Assembly: GCA_934476675.1 (NCBI GenBank)
Contig: CAKSOE010000006.1
Span: 66,247 to 130,246 of the forward strand
Direction of reading: 5' to 3'
DNA: 64,000 nt
Source: an uncultured Clostridia bacterium
Lineage (GTDB): Bacteria > Bacillota > Clostridia > UBA1381
Shown piece by piece: positions 53,308 through 62,711 of this stretch. The first letter of the stretch is position 1; every line of letters starts with the position of its first letter. A program made the translations under genes and the position numbers. Below the pieces are notes generated by a model. That model ran no database searches. It was not told where the DNA came from and saw only the letters and a list, made by a program, of their open reading frames with translations.

Positions 53308-53847
53308 ATGAGTAGAATGCAAGTAAAATATAACAATGAAGTTGCTCCGGCTCTTATGGAGAAATACTCTTATAAAAGCACAATGCAGATACCGAAGCTC
53401 GTAAAAGTCGTAATTAATATCGGTTTAGGTGAAGCTAAGGACAATCCTAAGGCAGTAGACGCTGCTTGCGGTGATTTGGCACAGATTACAGGTCAGAAGC
53501 CTATCGTTACAAAAGCAAGAAAGTCAGTAGCAAACTTCAAATTAAGAGAAGGCATGAACATCGGCTGTAAGGTTACATTGAGAGCTGACAGAATGTACGA
53601 GTTTGTGGACAGACTGTTCAATGTTGCACTGCCGCGTGTACGAGATTTCAGAGGTATTAATCCTAACGGTTTCGACGGCAGAGGCAACTATTCCTTGGGT
53701 ATCAAGGAACAGCTGATTTTCCCTGAAATTGATTATGATAAGATTGACAAAATCAGAGGTATGGACATCAACTTTGTCACTACCGCACAGACAGACGAAG
53801 AAGCACGCGAGCTGTTAAAGCTTCTCGGCGCTCCGTTTCATTCATAA
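53308..53847 (+). CDS. rplE: 50S ribosomal protein L5
   Basis: A 179-residue protein of the central protuberance, binding 5S rRNA and contacting P-site tRNA. Conserved IPKLVKVVINIGLGEA, then TKARKSVANFKLREGMNIG. Confidence 0.97.
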   Translation: MSRMQVKYNNEVAPALMEKYSYKSTMQIPKLVKVVINIGLGEAKDNPKAVDAACGDLAQITGQKPIVTKARKSVANFKLREGMNIGCKVTLRADRMYEFVDRLFNVALPRVRDFRGINPNGFDGRGNYSLGIKEQLIFPEIDYDKIDKIRGMDINFVTTAQTDEEARELLKLLGAPFHS

Positions 53848-53861
53848 GGGAGGAGAAGATC

Positions 53862-54047
53862 ATGGCAAAAAGATCTATGGTTGTTAAACAGCAGAGAACA
53901 CCTAAGCATTCGACACAGGCGTATACAAGATGTAAAATCTGCGGCAGACCTCATGCTTATCTGAGAAAGTTTGGTATTTGCCGTATATGCTTCAGAGAAT
54001 TAGCTTACAAAGGTCAGATTCCGGGAGTAAGAAAGGCTTCCTGGTAA
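53862..54047 (+). CDS. rpsZ: 30S ribosomal protein S14, zinc-binding short type
   Basis: A 61-residue S14 with four cysteines (CKICGRPH...CRICFRE) forming a zinc ribbon: the C+ form. It is the standard copy between L5 and S8; some Firmicutes keep a second zinc-free copy elsewhere for zinc starvation. Confidence 0.96.
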   Translation: MAKRSMVVKQQRTPKHSTQAYTRCKICGRPHAYLRKFGICRICFRELAYKGQIPGVRKASW

Positions 54048-54105
54048 TATTAACCGATTTAAAGTATTTACGATTTCTTTACAGAATCGGAAGGAGGTAA
54101 AATTA

Positions 54106-54504
54106 ATGCAAATCACTGATCCTATCGCAGACTTGCTTACAAGAATCAGAAATGCCAATACATCAAAGCATGAATCCGTTGATGTTCCGGCTTCTAACGT
54201 CAAAAAAGCCATTGTTGAGATTTTAAACGATGAAGGCTATATCAAAAGCTACCAGCTCATCGAAGACGGTAAGCAGGGCGTAATCAGAATTAGTTTAAAA
54301 TACGGACCCAAGAACGAAAAGGTTATCAGCGGTCTTAAAAGAGTTTCAAAGCCCGGTCTGAGAATTTATGCCGGCGCTGACGAGCTGCCGAGAGTTTTAA
54401 AGGGTCTCGGAATCGCTGTCATCTCAACCTCAAAGGGTATCATGACAGACAAAAAGGCAAGAGAAGAACATATAGGCGGCGAGGTTCTCGCATTTATCTG
54501 GTAA
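54106..54504 (+). CDS. rpsH: 30S ribosomal protein S8
   Basis: A 132-residue protein binding helix 21 of 16S rRNA. QITDPIADLLTRIRNAN at the start and STSKGIMTDKKAREEHIGG near the end. The 79-base spacer behind it contains the hairpin CTGCCG-GTTT-CGGCAG (54537-54552) without a T-run, perhaps a processing or S8 feedback site. Confidence 0.96.
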   Translation: MQITDPIADLLTRIRNANTSKHESVDVPASNVKKAIVEILNDEGYIKSYQLIEDGKQGVIRISLKYGPKNEKVISGLKRVSKPGLRIYAGADELPRVLKGLGIAVISTSKGIMTDKKAREEHIGGEVLAFIW

Positions 54505-54583
54505 GATACAGCCTGTGCAAAAAAATAACTGAAAACCTGCCGGTTTCGGCAGAGAGAATTTAAGTTAAGGAGGAAATAAACCT

Positions 54584-55132
54584 ATGTCAAGAATAGGAAG
54601 AATGCCTATTACGGTTCCTGCCGGCGTTGAAGTTAAAATCACAGCCGACAACGAAATTACCGTAAAAGGTAAGAACGGTACTTTAACAAGAAAGCTTCAC
54701 CCCGATATGATTATCAAAAACGAGGGCGGAGTTATAACAGTTGAAAGACCGTCAGATGATAAAGAACACAGATCGTTACACGGTCTTACAAGAACACTCG
54801 TTAATAATATGGTTGTAGGTGTTACAGAGGGCTTCACCCGTGAACTCGAAATCAACGGTGTTGGTTACAGAGGTCAGATGCAGGGTAAGACAATGGTACT
54901 TTCACTCGGATATTCACATCCGGTTGAATTTACTCCCGAAGAAGGCATCACAGTTGAAATGCCTGCTCCCAACAAAATTATCGTAAAGGGTGCAAGCAAA
55001 GAGCGCGTAGGCGCAACAGCCGCAAAGATCAGAACCTTCAGAGCTCCCGAACCTTACAAGGGCAAGGGTATCAAGTATGTTGAAGAACATATCAGACGTA
55101 AAGAAGGTAAGACAGGCGCTAAGAAGAAATAA
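54584..55132 (+). CDS. rplF: 50S ribosomal protein L6
   Basis: A 182-residue two-domain protein near the factor-binding site. MSRIGRMPITVPAGVEV at the start; PEPYKGKGIKYVEE near the end. AAGGAGG precedes the ATG. Confidence 0.97.
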   Translation: MSRIGRMPITVPAGVEVKITADNEITVKGKNGTLTRKLHPDMIIKNEGGVITVERPSDDKEHRSLHGLTRTLVNNMVVGVTEGFTRELEINGVGYRGQMQGKTMVLSLGYSHPVEFTPEEGITVEMPAPNKIIVKGASKERVGATAAKIRTFRAPEPYKGKGIKYVEEHIRRKEGKTGAKKK

Positions 55133-55150
55133 TGAAAGGAGTGTTCTTAA

Positions 55151-55510
55151 ATGGTAAACAGAAAAGATAGAAATGCTGCAAGATTAAAGCGTCATCAGAG
55201 AGTTAGAAAGAACATCTCCGGAACGGCGGAGAGACCTCGTCTGAACGTTTTCAGAAGTCTTAACAATATATATGCGCAGATTATTGACGACGTTAAGGGC
55301 GTTACGCTGGTATCAGCTTCAAGCCTTGATAAAGAGTTTGAAAGCTACGGCGGCAACGTTGAGGCTGCAAAGGCAGTAGGCAAGGCAGTTGCCGAAAAGG
55401 CTGTTGCAGCAGGAATCAAGTCAGTAGTATTTGACAGAGGCGGATATTTATACCACGGCAGAGTTGCTGCTCTTGCAGAAGGCGCAAGAGAAGGCGGCTT
55501 AGAATTCTAA
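55151..55510 (+). CDS. rplR: 50S ribosomal protein L18
   Basis: A 119-residue 5S rRNA-binding protein. RLKRHQRVRKNISGTAERPR at the start and VVFDRGGYLYHGRVAALA near the end. Confidence 0.96.
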   Translation: MVNRKDRNAARLKRHQRVRKNISGTAERPRLNVFRSLNNIYAQIIDDVKGVTLVSASSLDKEFESYGGNVEAAKAVGKAVAEKAVAAGIKSVVFDRGGYLYHGRVAALAEGAREGGLEF

Positions 55511-55529
55511 GAGAAGGAGGACGAGTTAA

Positions 55530-56036
55530 GTGGCTGAAAGAATAGACGCAGCAGCATTAGGCGAGCTGGAAGAAAACGTAGTAACTATCAACAGAGTTGC
55601 TAAGACCGTTAAAGGCGGCAGAACAATGAGATTCAGTGCGCTGGTTGTAGTTGGTGACAAGAACGGTCATGTCGGCTGCGGTCAGGGTAAAGCAGCTGAA
55701 ATACCCGACGCTATAAGAAAGGGTATCGAAGCAGCAAAGAAGAATATGATAGAAGTTCCGTTAGTAGGCACAACAATTCCTCACGAAATCATCGGAATTC
55801 ACGGTGCGGGTAAGGTATTGTTAAAGCCGGCTAAGGAAGGTACCGGCGTTATCGCAGGCGGCGCTGCACGTGCGGTGCTTGAGCTTGCAGGTATCAAAGA
55901 TATCAGAACAAAATGTTTGCGTTCAAACAATAAGAGAAATGTAGTAAGTGCTACTATCCAGGGCTTGTCAGAATTAAAGCAGGCAGACGCTGTTGCAAAG
56001 CTTCGCGGCAAGACCGTTGACCAGATTGTAGGTTAA
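55530..56036 (+). CDS. rpsE: 30S ribosomal protein S5
   Basis: A 168-residue protein important for decoding fidelity and mRNA entry. GTG start with AAGGAGG upstream. Double-stranded-RNA-binding domain VVVGDKNGHVGCGQGKAAE, then the C-terminal domain with GIKDIRTKCLRSNNKRN. Confidence 0.97.
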   Translation: MAERIDAAALGELEENVVTINRVAKTVKGGRTMRFSALVVVGDKNGHVGCGQGKAAEIPDAIRKGIEAAKKNMIEVPLVGTTIPHEIIGIHGAGKVLLKPAKEGTGVIAGGAARAVLELAGIKDIRTKCLRSNNKRNVVSATIQGLSELKQADAVAKLRGKTVDQIVG

Positions 56037-56050
56037 GGAGGCACAAATAA

Positions 56051-56230
56051 ATGGCTAAGCTTAAAATAACATTAGTAAGAAGCACAATCGGCAGAAAGAA
56101 AGACCAGATTGCAACGGTTGAAGCTTTGGGACTTAAAAAAATCAGATCTGTTGTTGAACACGAAGACACACCGCAGATCAGAGGTATGATCAACAAGGTA
56201 AGTCATCTTGTTGAAGTTACTGAAAACTAA
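56051..56230 (+). CDS. rpmD: 50S ribosomal protein L30
   Basis: A 59-residue protein (MAKLKITLVRSTIGRKKDQ at the start, GMINKVSHLVEV near the end), in its conserved place between S5 and L15. AAGGAGG lies upstream. It binds 23S rRNA at the 50S surface. Confidence 0.95.
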   Translation: MAKLKITLVRSTIGRKKDQIATVEALGLKKIRSVVEHEDTPQIRGMINKVSHLVEVTEN

Positions 56231-56254
56231 TAAACAAGATAAGGAGGTGCAGCA

Positions 56255-56695
56255 ATGAGATTGGAGGAACTTAAACCTGCTGAGGGTTCAAAGCATCGTG
56301 CAAAGATTGTAGGCCGCGGTATCGGTTCAGGCACAGGCAAAACCTCGGGTAAAGGTCATAAGGGACAGAATGCGCGCAGCGGCGGCGGTGTAAGACCGGG
56401 CTTTGAAGGCGGCCAGATGCCGTTATACAGACGTTTGCCGAAACGCGGTTTCAAGAATATATTCGCAAAGCAGTATGTTTCAATCAACGTTGAGGAGCTT
56501 AACAAGTTTGATGACGGTGCAGAGGTTACTGCTGAAGCTCTCATGGATAAGGGCATTATCAGCAAAGCTCTTGACGGAGTTAAAATATTGGGCAGAGGTG
56601 AGGTTACTAAAAAGGTTAACGTTAAGGTTGCCAAGTACAGCGCTTCTGCAAAAGAAAAGATAGAAAAGGCAGGCGGAAAGGCAGAGGTGATGTAA
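56255..56695 (+). CDS. rplO: 50S ribosomal protein L15
   Basis: A 146-residue late-assembly protein. The basic Gly-rich N-terminus (GRGIGSGTGKTSGKGHKGQN, then MPLYRRLPKRGF) threads into 23S rRNA. The next gene, secY, starts after a single base. Confidence 0.97.
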   Translation: MRLEELKPAEGSKHRAKIVGRGIGSGTGKTSGKGHKGQNARSGGGVRPGFEGGQMPLYRRLPKRGFKNIFAKQYVSINVEELNKFDDGAEVTAEALMDKGIISKALDGVKILGRGEVTKKVNVKVAKYSASAKEKIEKAGGKAEVM

Positions 56696-56696
56696 C

Positions 56697-58031
56697 ATGT
56701 TGGATACATTTAAGAATGCATGGAAAATCCCCGACTTACGCCGCAGAATTCTTTTCACGGTTATGATGCTTATCGTTTTCAGATTCGGCGCACATATTCC
56801 TGTGCCGTATCTGAGTGCGGACGCAATGAAAGCGTTTTTGGGAGCGGGCGGAACAGACTTGTTCTCGCTGTTCGATGTATTTACAGGCGGAGCTTTCTCA
56901 AATGCCACGGTTATGGCAATGGGTGTTTCACCGTACATCAACGCTTCGATTATTATACAGCTTCTGACTGTCGCTATTCCTTCGCTTGAACGTTTGGCGA
57001 AGGAAGGCTTAGAGGGCAGAAAGAAGATTAATAAAATCACAAGATACCTCGGTATTGTTCTTGCATTTATTCAGGGCGCAGGTCTTTATGTTACATTATA
57101 TAACATGAGCGTAACAAATCAGATAGACGCAATCATCAATCCGAGTGTACTGACATTCTTCGTAATCGTACTGACCTTTACGGCAGGTACTGCATTCATT
57201 ATCTGGCTGGGCGAACTGATTACGGAAAAAGGTCTCGGAAACGGTGTTTCACTGATAATCTTTGCCGGTATCGTATCAAGAATACCTACTGCCGGCGTAA
57301 ACATTTACAAGCAGTTCCTTGCAACGGGCGTTACCGTTAAGGGTCTTGTAATCGTTGCGGCGATTATCGTGGTAGCAATAGCTGCGATTACATTTGTAGT
57401 ATGGTTCTCAGACGCTGAAAGAAGAATTCCGGTTCAGTATGCAAAGCGTGTTGTAGGAAGAAAAATGTATGGCGGTCAGTCAACAAATATTCCTATAAAG
57501 ATTGCAGCCGGCGGTGTTATGCCGATCATCTTCGCATCGAGTATCATGGCGTTTCCGGCAACAATCGTAAGATTGGTAAGCGGCGGAAATATGCCGGACA
57601 CCAGCACAGTCGGCGGACTTATCCTGAGCTGTCTTTCAGCAGGATACGGACCCGCATGGACAAGTGTTGTATATTCGGTATTATACTTCCTGCTCATCAT
57701 ATTCTTCACATATTTCTATTCGACAATTCAGTTCAATCCGATTGAAATATCGAATAATATAAAGAAGAGCGGCGGGTTTATTCCGGGTATCAGACCGGGT
57801 AAGTCGACAAGCGATTATATAGCAAAAACAACATCAAGACTGAACCTTGTAGGCGCTGTTTTCCTGGGTGTTATTGCTATAATGCCGGTAGTGTTCGGCG
57901 CAGTATTCAATATGCCGGGTCTTCAGCTGGGCGGTACTTCACTGCTCATCATGGAGGGCGTTGCTCTTGAAACTGTAAGACAGATTGAATCACAGATGGT
58001 AATGAGACATTATCACGGATTCCTTGAATAA
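56697..58031 (+). CDS. secY: preprotein translocase subunit SecY
   Basis: The 444-residue channel of the Sec translocon, with about ten transmembrane helices. Start LDTFKNAWKIPDLRRRILFT; cytosolic loop AERRIPVQYAKRVVGRKMYG. It would export the signal-peptide-bearing hydrolases of this window. It is coupled tightly to rplO. Confidence 0.97.
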   Translation: MLDTFKNAWKIPDLRRRILFTVMMLIVFRFGAHIPVPYLSADAMKAFLGAGGTDLFSLFDVFTGGAFSNATVMAMGVSPYINASIIIQLLTVAIPSLERLAKEGLEGRKKINKITRYLGIVLAFIQGAGLYVTLYNMSVTNQIDAIINPSVLTFFVIVLTFTAGTAFIIWLGELITEKGLGNGVSLIIFAGIVSRIPTAGVNIYKQFLATGVTVKGLVIVAAIIVVAIAAITFVVWFSDAERRIPVQYAKRVVGRKMYGGQSTNIPIKIAAGGVMPIIFASSIMAFPATIVRLVSGGNMPDTSTVGGLILSCLSAGYGPAWTSVVYSVLYFLLIIFFTYFYSTIQFNPIEISNNIKKSGGFIPGIRPGKSTSDYIAKTTSRLNLVGAVFLGVIAIMPVVFGAVFNMPGLQLGGTSLLIMEGVALETVRQIESQMVMRHYHGFLE

Positions 58032-58064
58032 GTAATCAGACATCGAGAAAGGCGGCATCAGAAT

Positions 58065-58703
58065 ATGAATTTAATTTTAATCGGCCCACCGGGTGCGGGA
58101 AAAGGTACTCAGGGCGAAATCCTGGCAGAAAAGCTCGGTATAGACACTATATCAACAGGCTTGATGCTCAGAACCGCCATCAAGGAACAGACAGAAGTCG
58201 GAAAGCTTGCTGAGCAGTATATAAATGACGGAAAGCTTGTACCGGACGATGTTATAGTTTCAATAGTAAAAGAGCGTTTGAGTCAGCCGGACTGTGAAAA
58301 GGGATTTATCCTTGACGGATTCCCCCGCACAACGGCACAGGCAGAGGCGCTTACCGAATCGGGTGTAAAAATTGATAAGGTGCTTTCACTTGAAGTTGAC
58401 GACGATATGATTGTAAAGCGTTTATCGTCAAGACGTGAGTGTTCAAAGTGCGGCGCTCCGTACAGCACGATTTTCAATACGCCCAAAACGGAAGGAAAAT
58501 GTGATAAATGCGGCGGTGATTTAATTCAGCGTGCCGATGATAATCCCGATACGATTAAAAATCGTCTGGATGTTTATCACGAACAAACAGAGCCTATAAA
58601 GGGCTATTACGAAAAACTCGGACTTCTGGTAAAAGCAGAAGGCAAGAATGAGCTTGAGGATACAACCCGAAACGTTATGAAGGCTCTGGGACTTGAGGAG
58701 TAG
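58065..58703 (+). CDS. adk: adenylate kinase
   Basis: A 212-residue enzyme interconverting AMP, ADP and ATP. P-loop GPPGAGKGT at residues 7-15. The LID holds a four-cysteine zinc site (CSKCGAPY...CDKCGG), the Gram-positive form. Ribosome-binding site AAAGGCGG. Between secY and map, as usual. Confidence 0.96.
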   Translation: MNLILIGPPGAGKGTQGEILAEKLGIDTISTGLMLRTAIKEQTEVGKLAEQYINDGKLVPDDVIVSIVKERLSQPDCEKGFILDGFPRTTAQAEALTESGVKIDKVLSLEVDDDMIVKRLSSRRECSKCGAPYSTIFNTPKTEGKCDKCGGDLIQRADDNPDTIKNRLDVYHEQTEPIKGYYEKLGLLVKAEGKNELEDTTRNVMKALGLEE

Positions 58704-58709
58704 GTTTTA

Positions 58710-59456
58710 ATGATTACTATTAAATCGGCTCAGCAGGTGGAGAAGATAAGAAAATCCTGTAAGCTTACCAAGGAATGTCTGGAGCTTCTGGAGGAACATA
58801 TTCACCCGGGAGTTACGACAAAGCAGCTTGATAAGCTTGCATATGATTTTTACAAATCAAAGGGTGCAACGCCCAATTTCCTTAATTATAACGGTTATCC
58901 GGCCACAATATGCGCATCGGTAAACGATGAGGTTGTGCACGGAATACCGAGCAAGCACAGAATACTCAAAGAGGGAGATATAATAAGTATCGACCTCGGC
59001 TGTATTCTGGACGGCTGGCATTCCGATGCGGCGAGAACATTCGGCGTCGGAAAAATAAGCAGTGAGGCACAAAAACTTATTGATGTCACACGTCAAAGCT
59101 TTTTTGAGGGAATTAAATATTTAAAGCATGGTGCCAAGTTAGGTGATGTTTCATCGGCAATTCAGAAATATGTCGAAGGACACGATTTCGGAGTTGTCCG
59201 CGATCTTGTAGGTCACGGAATAGGCAGAGAGATGCACGAGGATCCGAGCGTTCCGAATTTCGGAAAAGCGGGTCACGGCGTTAAGCTGGCAGCAGGGATG
59301 GTGCTGGCAATTGAGCCTATGGTAACGGCAGGCGATTATCATGTAGCAGTGCTTGATGATGACTGGACTGTGGTTACGGATGATGGAAGTTTAGCGGCCC
59401 ATTACGAAAATACCGTAGTTATAACAAAAGACGGTCTTGAAATATTGACGCTTTAA
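58710..59456 (+). CDS. map: methionine aminopeptidase, type I
   Basis: A 248-residue metalloenzyme removing N-terminal Met. Metal ligands lie in SIDLGCILDGWHSDAART, GHGIGREMHEDP and AIEPMV. It starts 6 bases after adk with GAGGAG overlapping the adk end. Confidence 0.96.
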   Translation: MITIKSAQQVEKIRKSCKLTKECLELLEEHIHPGVTTKQLDKLAYDFYKSKGATPNFLNYNGYPATICASVNDEVVHGIPSKHRILKEGDIISIDLGCILDGWHSDAARTFGVGKISSEAQKLIDVTRQSFFEGIKYLKHGAKLGDVSSAIQKYVEGHDFGVVRDLVGHGIGREMHEDPSVPNFGKAGHGVKLAAGMVLAIEPMVTAGDYHVAVLDDDWTVVTDDGSLAAHYENTVVITKDGLEILTL

Positions 59457-59467
59457 AAGAGGTAGAT

Positions 59468-59731
59468 ATGGAAGTAAAAGCAGGGTCGGCAGTGCGCTCG
59501 ATTGCAGGGCGCGATAAGGGAGGCTTGTTCATAGTCCTTGCCGTTGATGACGGCTACGCATATCTTGCGGACGGGGATTTGAGAAAAACGGATTCTCCCA
59601 AAAAGAAAAAGCTCAAGCATATTCAGGCGTCGGGAAACGTTTCCGAGTTTGTAAAAAATAAGCTTGAAAACGGTCAGAAGGTAACAAACGCCGAATTGCG
59701 AAAAGCATTAGCGGAAATGGTTCTTAGGTAA
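59468..59731 (+). CDS. KOW-domain RNA-binding protein (L14e-like)
   Basis: An 87-residue protein with an N-terminal KOW motif (GSAVRSIAGRDKGGLFIVLA) and a basic middle (SPKKKKLKHI). This gene lies between map and infA in many Clostridia and is annotated as an L14e-like or KOW protein. Its role is unknown; ribosome association is plausible. Confidence 0.85.
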   Translation: MEVKAGSAVRSIAGRDKGGLFIVLAVDDGYAYLADGDLRKTDSPKKKKLKHIQASGNVSEFVKNKLENGQKVTNAELRKALAEMVLR

Positions 59732-59766
59732 AAACAGGCTTTGCGGCTTGAATTTAGGAGGAAATA

Positions 59767-59985
59767 ATGGCTAAGGATGATGTTTTGGAAGTAGAGGGTA
59801 CAGTTGTTGAAACTCTGCCAAACGCAATGTTTAAAGTAGAGCTTGAAAATGGGCACCAGGTATTGGCACATATTTCAGGCAAACTGAGAATGAACTTCAT
59901 AAAAATTCTTCCGGGAGATAAGGTAACTATGGAAATGAGTCCGTATGATCTTTCAAGAGGAAGAATTACATGGAGATCTAAGTAA
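59767..59985 (+). CDS. infA: translation initiation factor IF-1
   Basis: A 72-residue OB-fold protein that binds the 30S A site. MAKDDVLEVEGTVVETLPN at the start; MNFIKILPGDKVTMEMSPYD near the end. AGGAGG lies upstream. Confidence 0.97.
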   Translation: MAKDDVLEVEGTVVETLPNAMFKVELENGHQVLAHISGKLRMNFIKILPGDKVTMEMSPYDLSRGRITWRSK

Positions 59986-60004
59986 GGATGAGGAGGTAAT
60001 ACAA

Positions 60005-60118
60005 ATGAAAGTACGTCCGTCAGTAAAACCGATTTGCGAAAAGTGCAAAATCATAAAAAGAAAAGGCAAAGTAATGGTAATTTGCGAAAACCCCAAGCAT
60101 AAGCAGAAGCAGGGTTAA
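60005..60118 (+). CDS. rpmJ: 50S ribosomal protein L36, zinc-binding type
   Basis: A 37-residue protein: MKVRPSVKPICEKCKIIKR, then VICENPKHKQKQG. Three Cys and one His make the zinc-binding C+ form. GAGGAGG lies upstream. The 109-base gap after it holds a 7-bp hairpin (CCTGT-AAAAC-ACAGG core, near 60150-60166) before rpsM. Confidence 0.95.
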   Translation: MKVRPSVKPICEKCKIIKRKGKVMVICENPKHKQKQG

Positions 60119-60227
60119 GCGCTTTGCAAAATTAATCTGTTTGTTTATAGCCTGTAAAACACAGGTTTATAATATCAACACACTAAAAAAATTTTTGATG
60201 ATATCTTTAACGGAGGTGTAGAAAAGT

Positions 60228-60596
60228 ATGGCAAGAATAGCAGGTGTTGACTTACCAAAAGAAAAGAGAGTCGAAGTTGGTCTTACCTATATTTATGGTA
60301 TTGGTCTTAAAAGTTCGCAGAAAATTCTCGAAAAGAACGGAATTAATCCCGACACAAGAGTAAAGGATCTTTCCGAAGCTGAGGTTAATAAGCTCAGGGA
60401 AACAATTGACGCTGAGTACACAGTTGAGGGTGATTTGAGACGTCAGATAGCGCTTGACATCAAGAGATTAATGGAAATCGGATGTTACAGAGGTATCAGA
60501 CACAGAAAGGGTCTTCCGGTAAGAGGACAGAACACCAAGAACAATGCAAGAACCCGCAAGGGTCCTGCAAGAACAATTGCAGGAAAGAAGAAATAA
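60228..60596 (+). CDS. rpsM: 30S ribosomal protein S13
   Basis: A 122-residue protein of the 30S head contacting L5 across the subunit bridge. MARIAGVDLPKEKRVEVGLT at the start; RHRKGLPVRGQNTKNNARTR near the end. In E. coli the leader just before rpsM is the S4 target site. Confidence 0.97.
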   Translation: MARIAGVDLPKEKRVEVGLTYIYGIGLKSSQKILEKNGINPDTRVKDLSEAEVNKLRETIDAEYTVEGDLRRQIALDIKRLMEIGCYRGIRHRKGLPVRGQNTKNNARTRKGPARTIAGKKK

Positions 60597-60614
60597 TGAG
60601 GAGGGACTAAGCTA

Positions 60615-61013
60615 ATGGCTAAGGTAGCAAAGAAGACTACACGTACACGTCGTCGTGACAGAAAAAATGTAGAAAAAGGCGCAGCTCATATCCGCTCAAC
60701 CTTTAACAATACGATAGTTACAATTACAGATACAGCCGGAAATGCTATTTCATGGGCAAGCGCCGGGGGCTTAGGCTTCAGAGGCTCAAGAAAAAGCACT
60801 CCGTTCGCAGCTCAGTCAGCAGCAGAAACAGCTGCAAAAGCTGCTATGGAACACGGTATGAAAACAGTTGAGGTTTATGTAAAAGGCCCGGGTGCCGGAC
60901 GTGAAGCAGCAATCAGAGCTTTACAGGCAACAGGTCTGGACGTTACAATGATTAAGGATGTAACGCCTATTCCTCATAACGGATGCAGACCTCCTAAGAG
61001 AAGAAGAGTCTGA
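60615..61013 (+). CDS. rpsK: 30S ribosomal protein S11
   Basis: A 132-residue platform protein contacting mRNA near the Shine-Dalgarno helix. GAAHIRSTFNNTIVTITDT and the C-terminal HNGCRPPKRRRV, plus a basic N-terminal tail. Confidence 0.97.
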   Translation: MAKVAKKTTRTRRRDRKNVEKGAAHIRSTFNNTIVTITDTAGNAISWASAGGLGFRGSRKSTPFAAQSAAETAAKAAMEHGMKTVEVYVKGPGAGREAAIRALQATGLDVTMIKDVTPIPHNGCRPPKRRRV

Positions 61014-61045
61014 TTTGTGATTATTTGTAAAGGAGGAAAACGAGC

Positions 61046-61639
61046 ATGGCAAGAAATATACAGCCGGTACTTAAAAGATGCAGAACTTTGGGTATAGAAC
61101 CGGGAGTTATGGGTATTGACAAGAGTTCAAACAAAAACCCGAAACAATCAAGAAAAAAGCAGTCCGAATATGGTTTGCAGTTAAATGAAAAGCAGAAGGT
61201 TAAGTTCATTTACGGCTTACTTGAAAAGCAGTTCAAGCACTATTATGAATTAGCTGCAAAGAAGAGCGGTGTAACAGGTGAAATGCTGCTCCAGCTTCTT
61301 GAATCAAGACTGGACAACGTTGTTTACAGACTCGGACTTGCAAATACAAGACGTGAAGCAAGACAGATCGTAAACCACGGTCACATTACCGTAAACGGTT
61401 CAAAGGTAGACATTCCGTCATATCTTGTAAAGCCGGGTGATGTTATCGCAGTAAGAGAAAAGAGCAAAAATTCGGTAAGAATTAAGGAAATCGTTGAAAC
61501 CAATGCCAAGAGAGTAATTCCGGCATGGCTTGAAATGAACAGAGACACCTTGACAGGTAAGGTATTAAAGCTTTCAGAAAGAGAAGACATCGATTATGAT
61601 GTTCAGGAGCATTTGATTGTCGAGTTGTACTCGAAATAA
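61046..61639 (+). CDS. rpsD: 30S ribosomal protein S4, zinc-free type
   Basis: A 197-residue protein that starts 30S assembly and affects fidelity. The N-terminal region has one cysteine (LKRCRTLGIEP) instead of the four of zinc-binding S4, so it is the C- form. An S4 RNA-binding domain (LESRLDNVVYRLGLANTRRE) follows. Confidence 0.96.
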   Translation: MARNIQPVLKRCRTLGIEPGVMGIDKSSNKNPKQSRKKQSEYGLQLNEKQKVKFIYGLLEKQFKHYYELAAKKSGVTGEMLLQLLESRLDNVVYRLGLANTRREARQIVNHGHITVNGSKVDIPSYLVKPGDVIAVREKSKNSVRIKEIVETNAKRVIPAWLEMNRDTLTGKVLKLSEREDIDYDVQEHLIVELYSK

Positions 61640-61745
61640 TCCGGTGCTGCCCTCGGTAAGTGGATATATATACATGTTTGCAGCAGCGGCCGCATAGTCA
61701 GAGAAAAAAGCGCGGCCGGCTCGATTTTAGAAGGAGGGTTCTGAA

Positions 61746-62696
61746 ATGATAGAAATGGAAAAGCCGAATATTGAGTGCGTGGAATTAAGCGAAGACGAAA
61801 GATACGGCAAATTCGTCGTATCTCCGCTCGAACGCGGCTACGGCACAACTCTCGGAAATTCTTTACGCAGAATATTACTTTCATCATTACCCGGTGCGGC
61901 GGCAACGTCAATCAAGATTGACGGTGTTCAGCACGAATTTTCAACAGTACCCGGAGTTACGGAGGACGTTGCGGAAATTATCTTGAATATCAAGAAAATG
62001 GCAATCAAAATCCACGGTGACGGCCCCAAAACCGTTTACATTGAAGCAAAGGGTGCGCAGGAGGTTACCGCGGGAGATATTAAACGTGACAGTGACGTGG
62101 AAATATTTAACCCCGACCTTCATATTGCAACTCTTAACGACGATGCAAGACTGTACGTTGAAATTACCCTTTCAAAGGGCAGAGGTTATGTAAGTGCGGA
62201 AAAGAATAAACAGGATATGCAGTCGCTTATCGGTGTGATACCGGTTGACTCAATATATACGCCTGTAACAAAGGTTAACTATACTGTTGAAAACACCCGT
62301 GTAGGTCAGTATACAGACCGCGAGGAGTTAACGGTTGAATTGTGGACAAACGGAACAATTAAGCCGGACGAAGCAGTATCGCTTGCGGCAAAAATAATGA
62401 ACGATTTATTGAGATTGTTTGTTGATCTTTCTGATGAAGCCAAGAACACAGAAATAATTGTGGAAAAGGAAGAAAATAAGAAAGAAAAGGTTCTTGAAAT
62501 GACCATTGAGGAGCTGGATTTATCTGTTCGTTCGTACAACTGCTTGAAGCGTGCCGGAATAAATACGGTAGAGGATCTTACCAACAAGTCCGAGGAGGAC
62601 ATGATGAAGGTGAGAAATCTCGGAAGAAAATCGCTTGAAGAGGTTATTAACAAGCTGAACGGCTTAGGTTTGTTCCTTAAAAAAGAAGAAGATTAA
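61746..62696 (+). CDS. rpoA: RNA polymerase alpha subunit
   Basis: A 316-residue subunit. The N-terminal dimerisation domain has GYGTTLGNSLRRILLSSLPG. The C-terminal domain (about 240-316) has SVRSYNCLKRAGINTVEDL and the helix-hairpin VRNLGRKSLEEVI, which binds UP elements and activators. AGAAGGAGGG lies upstream; a 106-base gap follows rpsD. Confidence 0.97.
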   Translation: MIEMEKPNIECVELSEDERYGKFVVSPLERGYGTTLGNSLRRILLSSLPGAAATSIKIDGVQHEFSTVPGVTEDVAEIILNIKKMAIKIHGDGPKTVYIEAKGAQEVTAGDIKRDSDVEIFNPDLHIATLNDDARLYVEITLSKGRGYVSAEKNKQDMQSLIGVIPVDSIYTPVTKVNYTVENTRVGQYTDREELTVELWTNGTIKPDEAVSLAAKIMNDLLRLFVDLSDEAKNTEIIVEKEENKKEKVLEMTIEELDLSVRSYNCLKRAGINTVEDLTNKSEEDMMKVRNLGRKSLEEVINKLNGLGLFLKKEED

Positions 62697-62711
62697 TAGG
62701 AGGTACCGATA

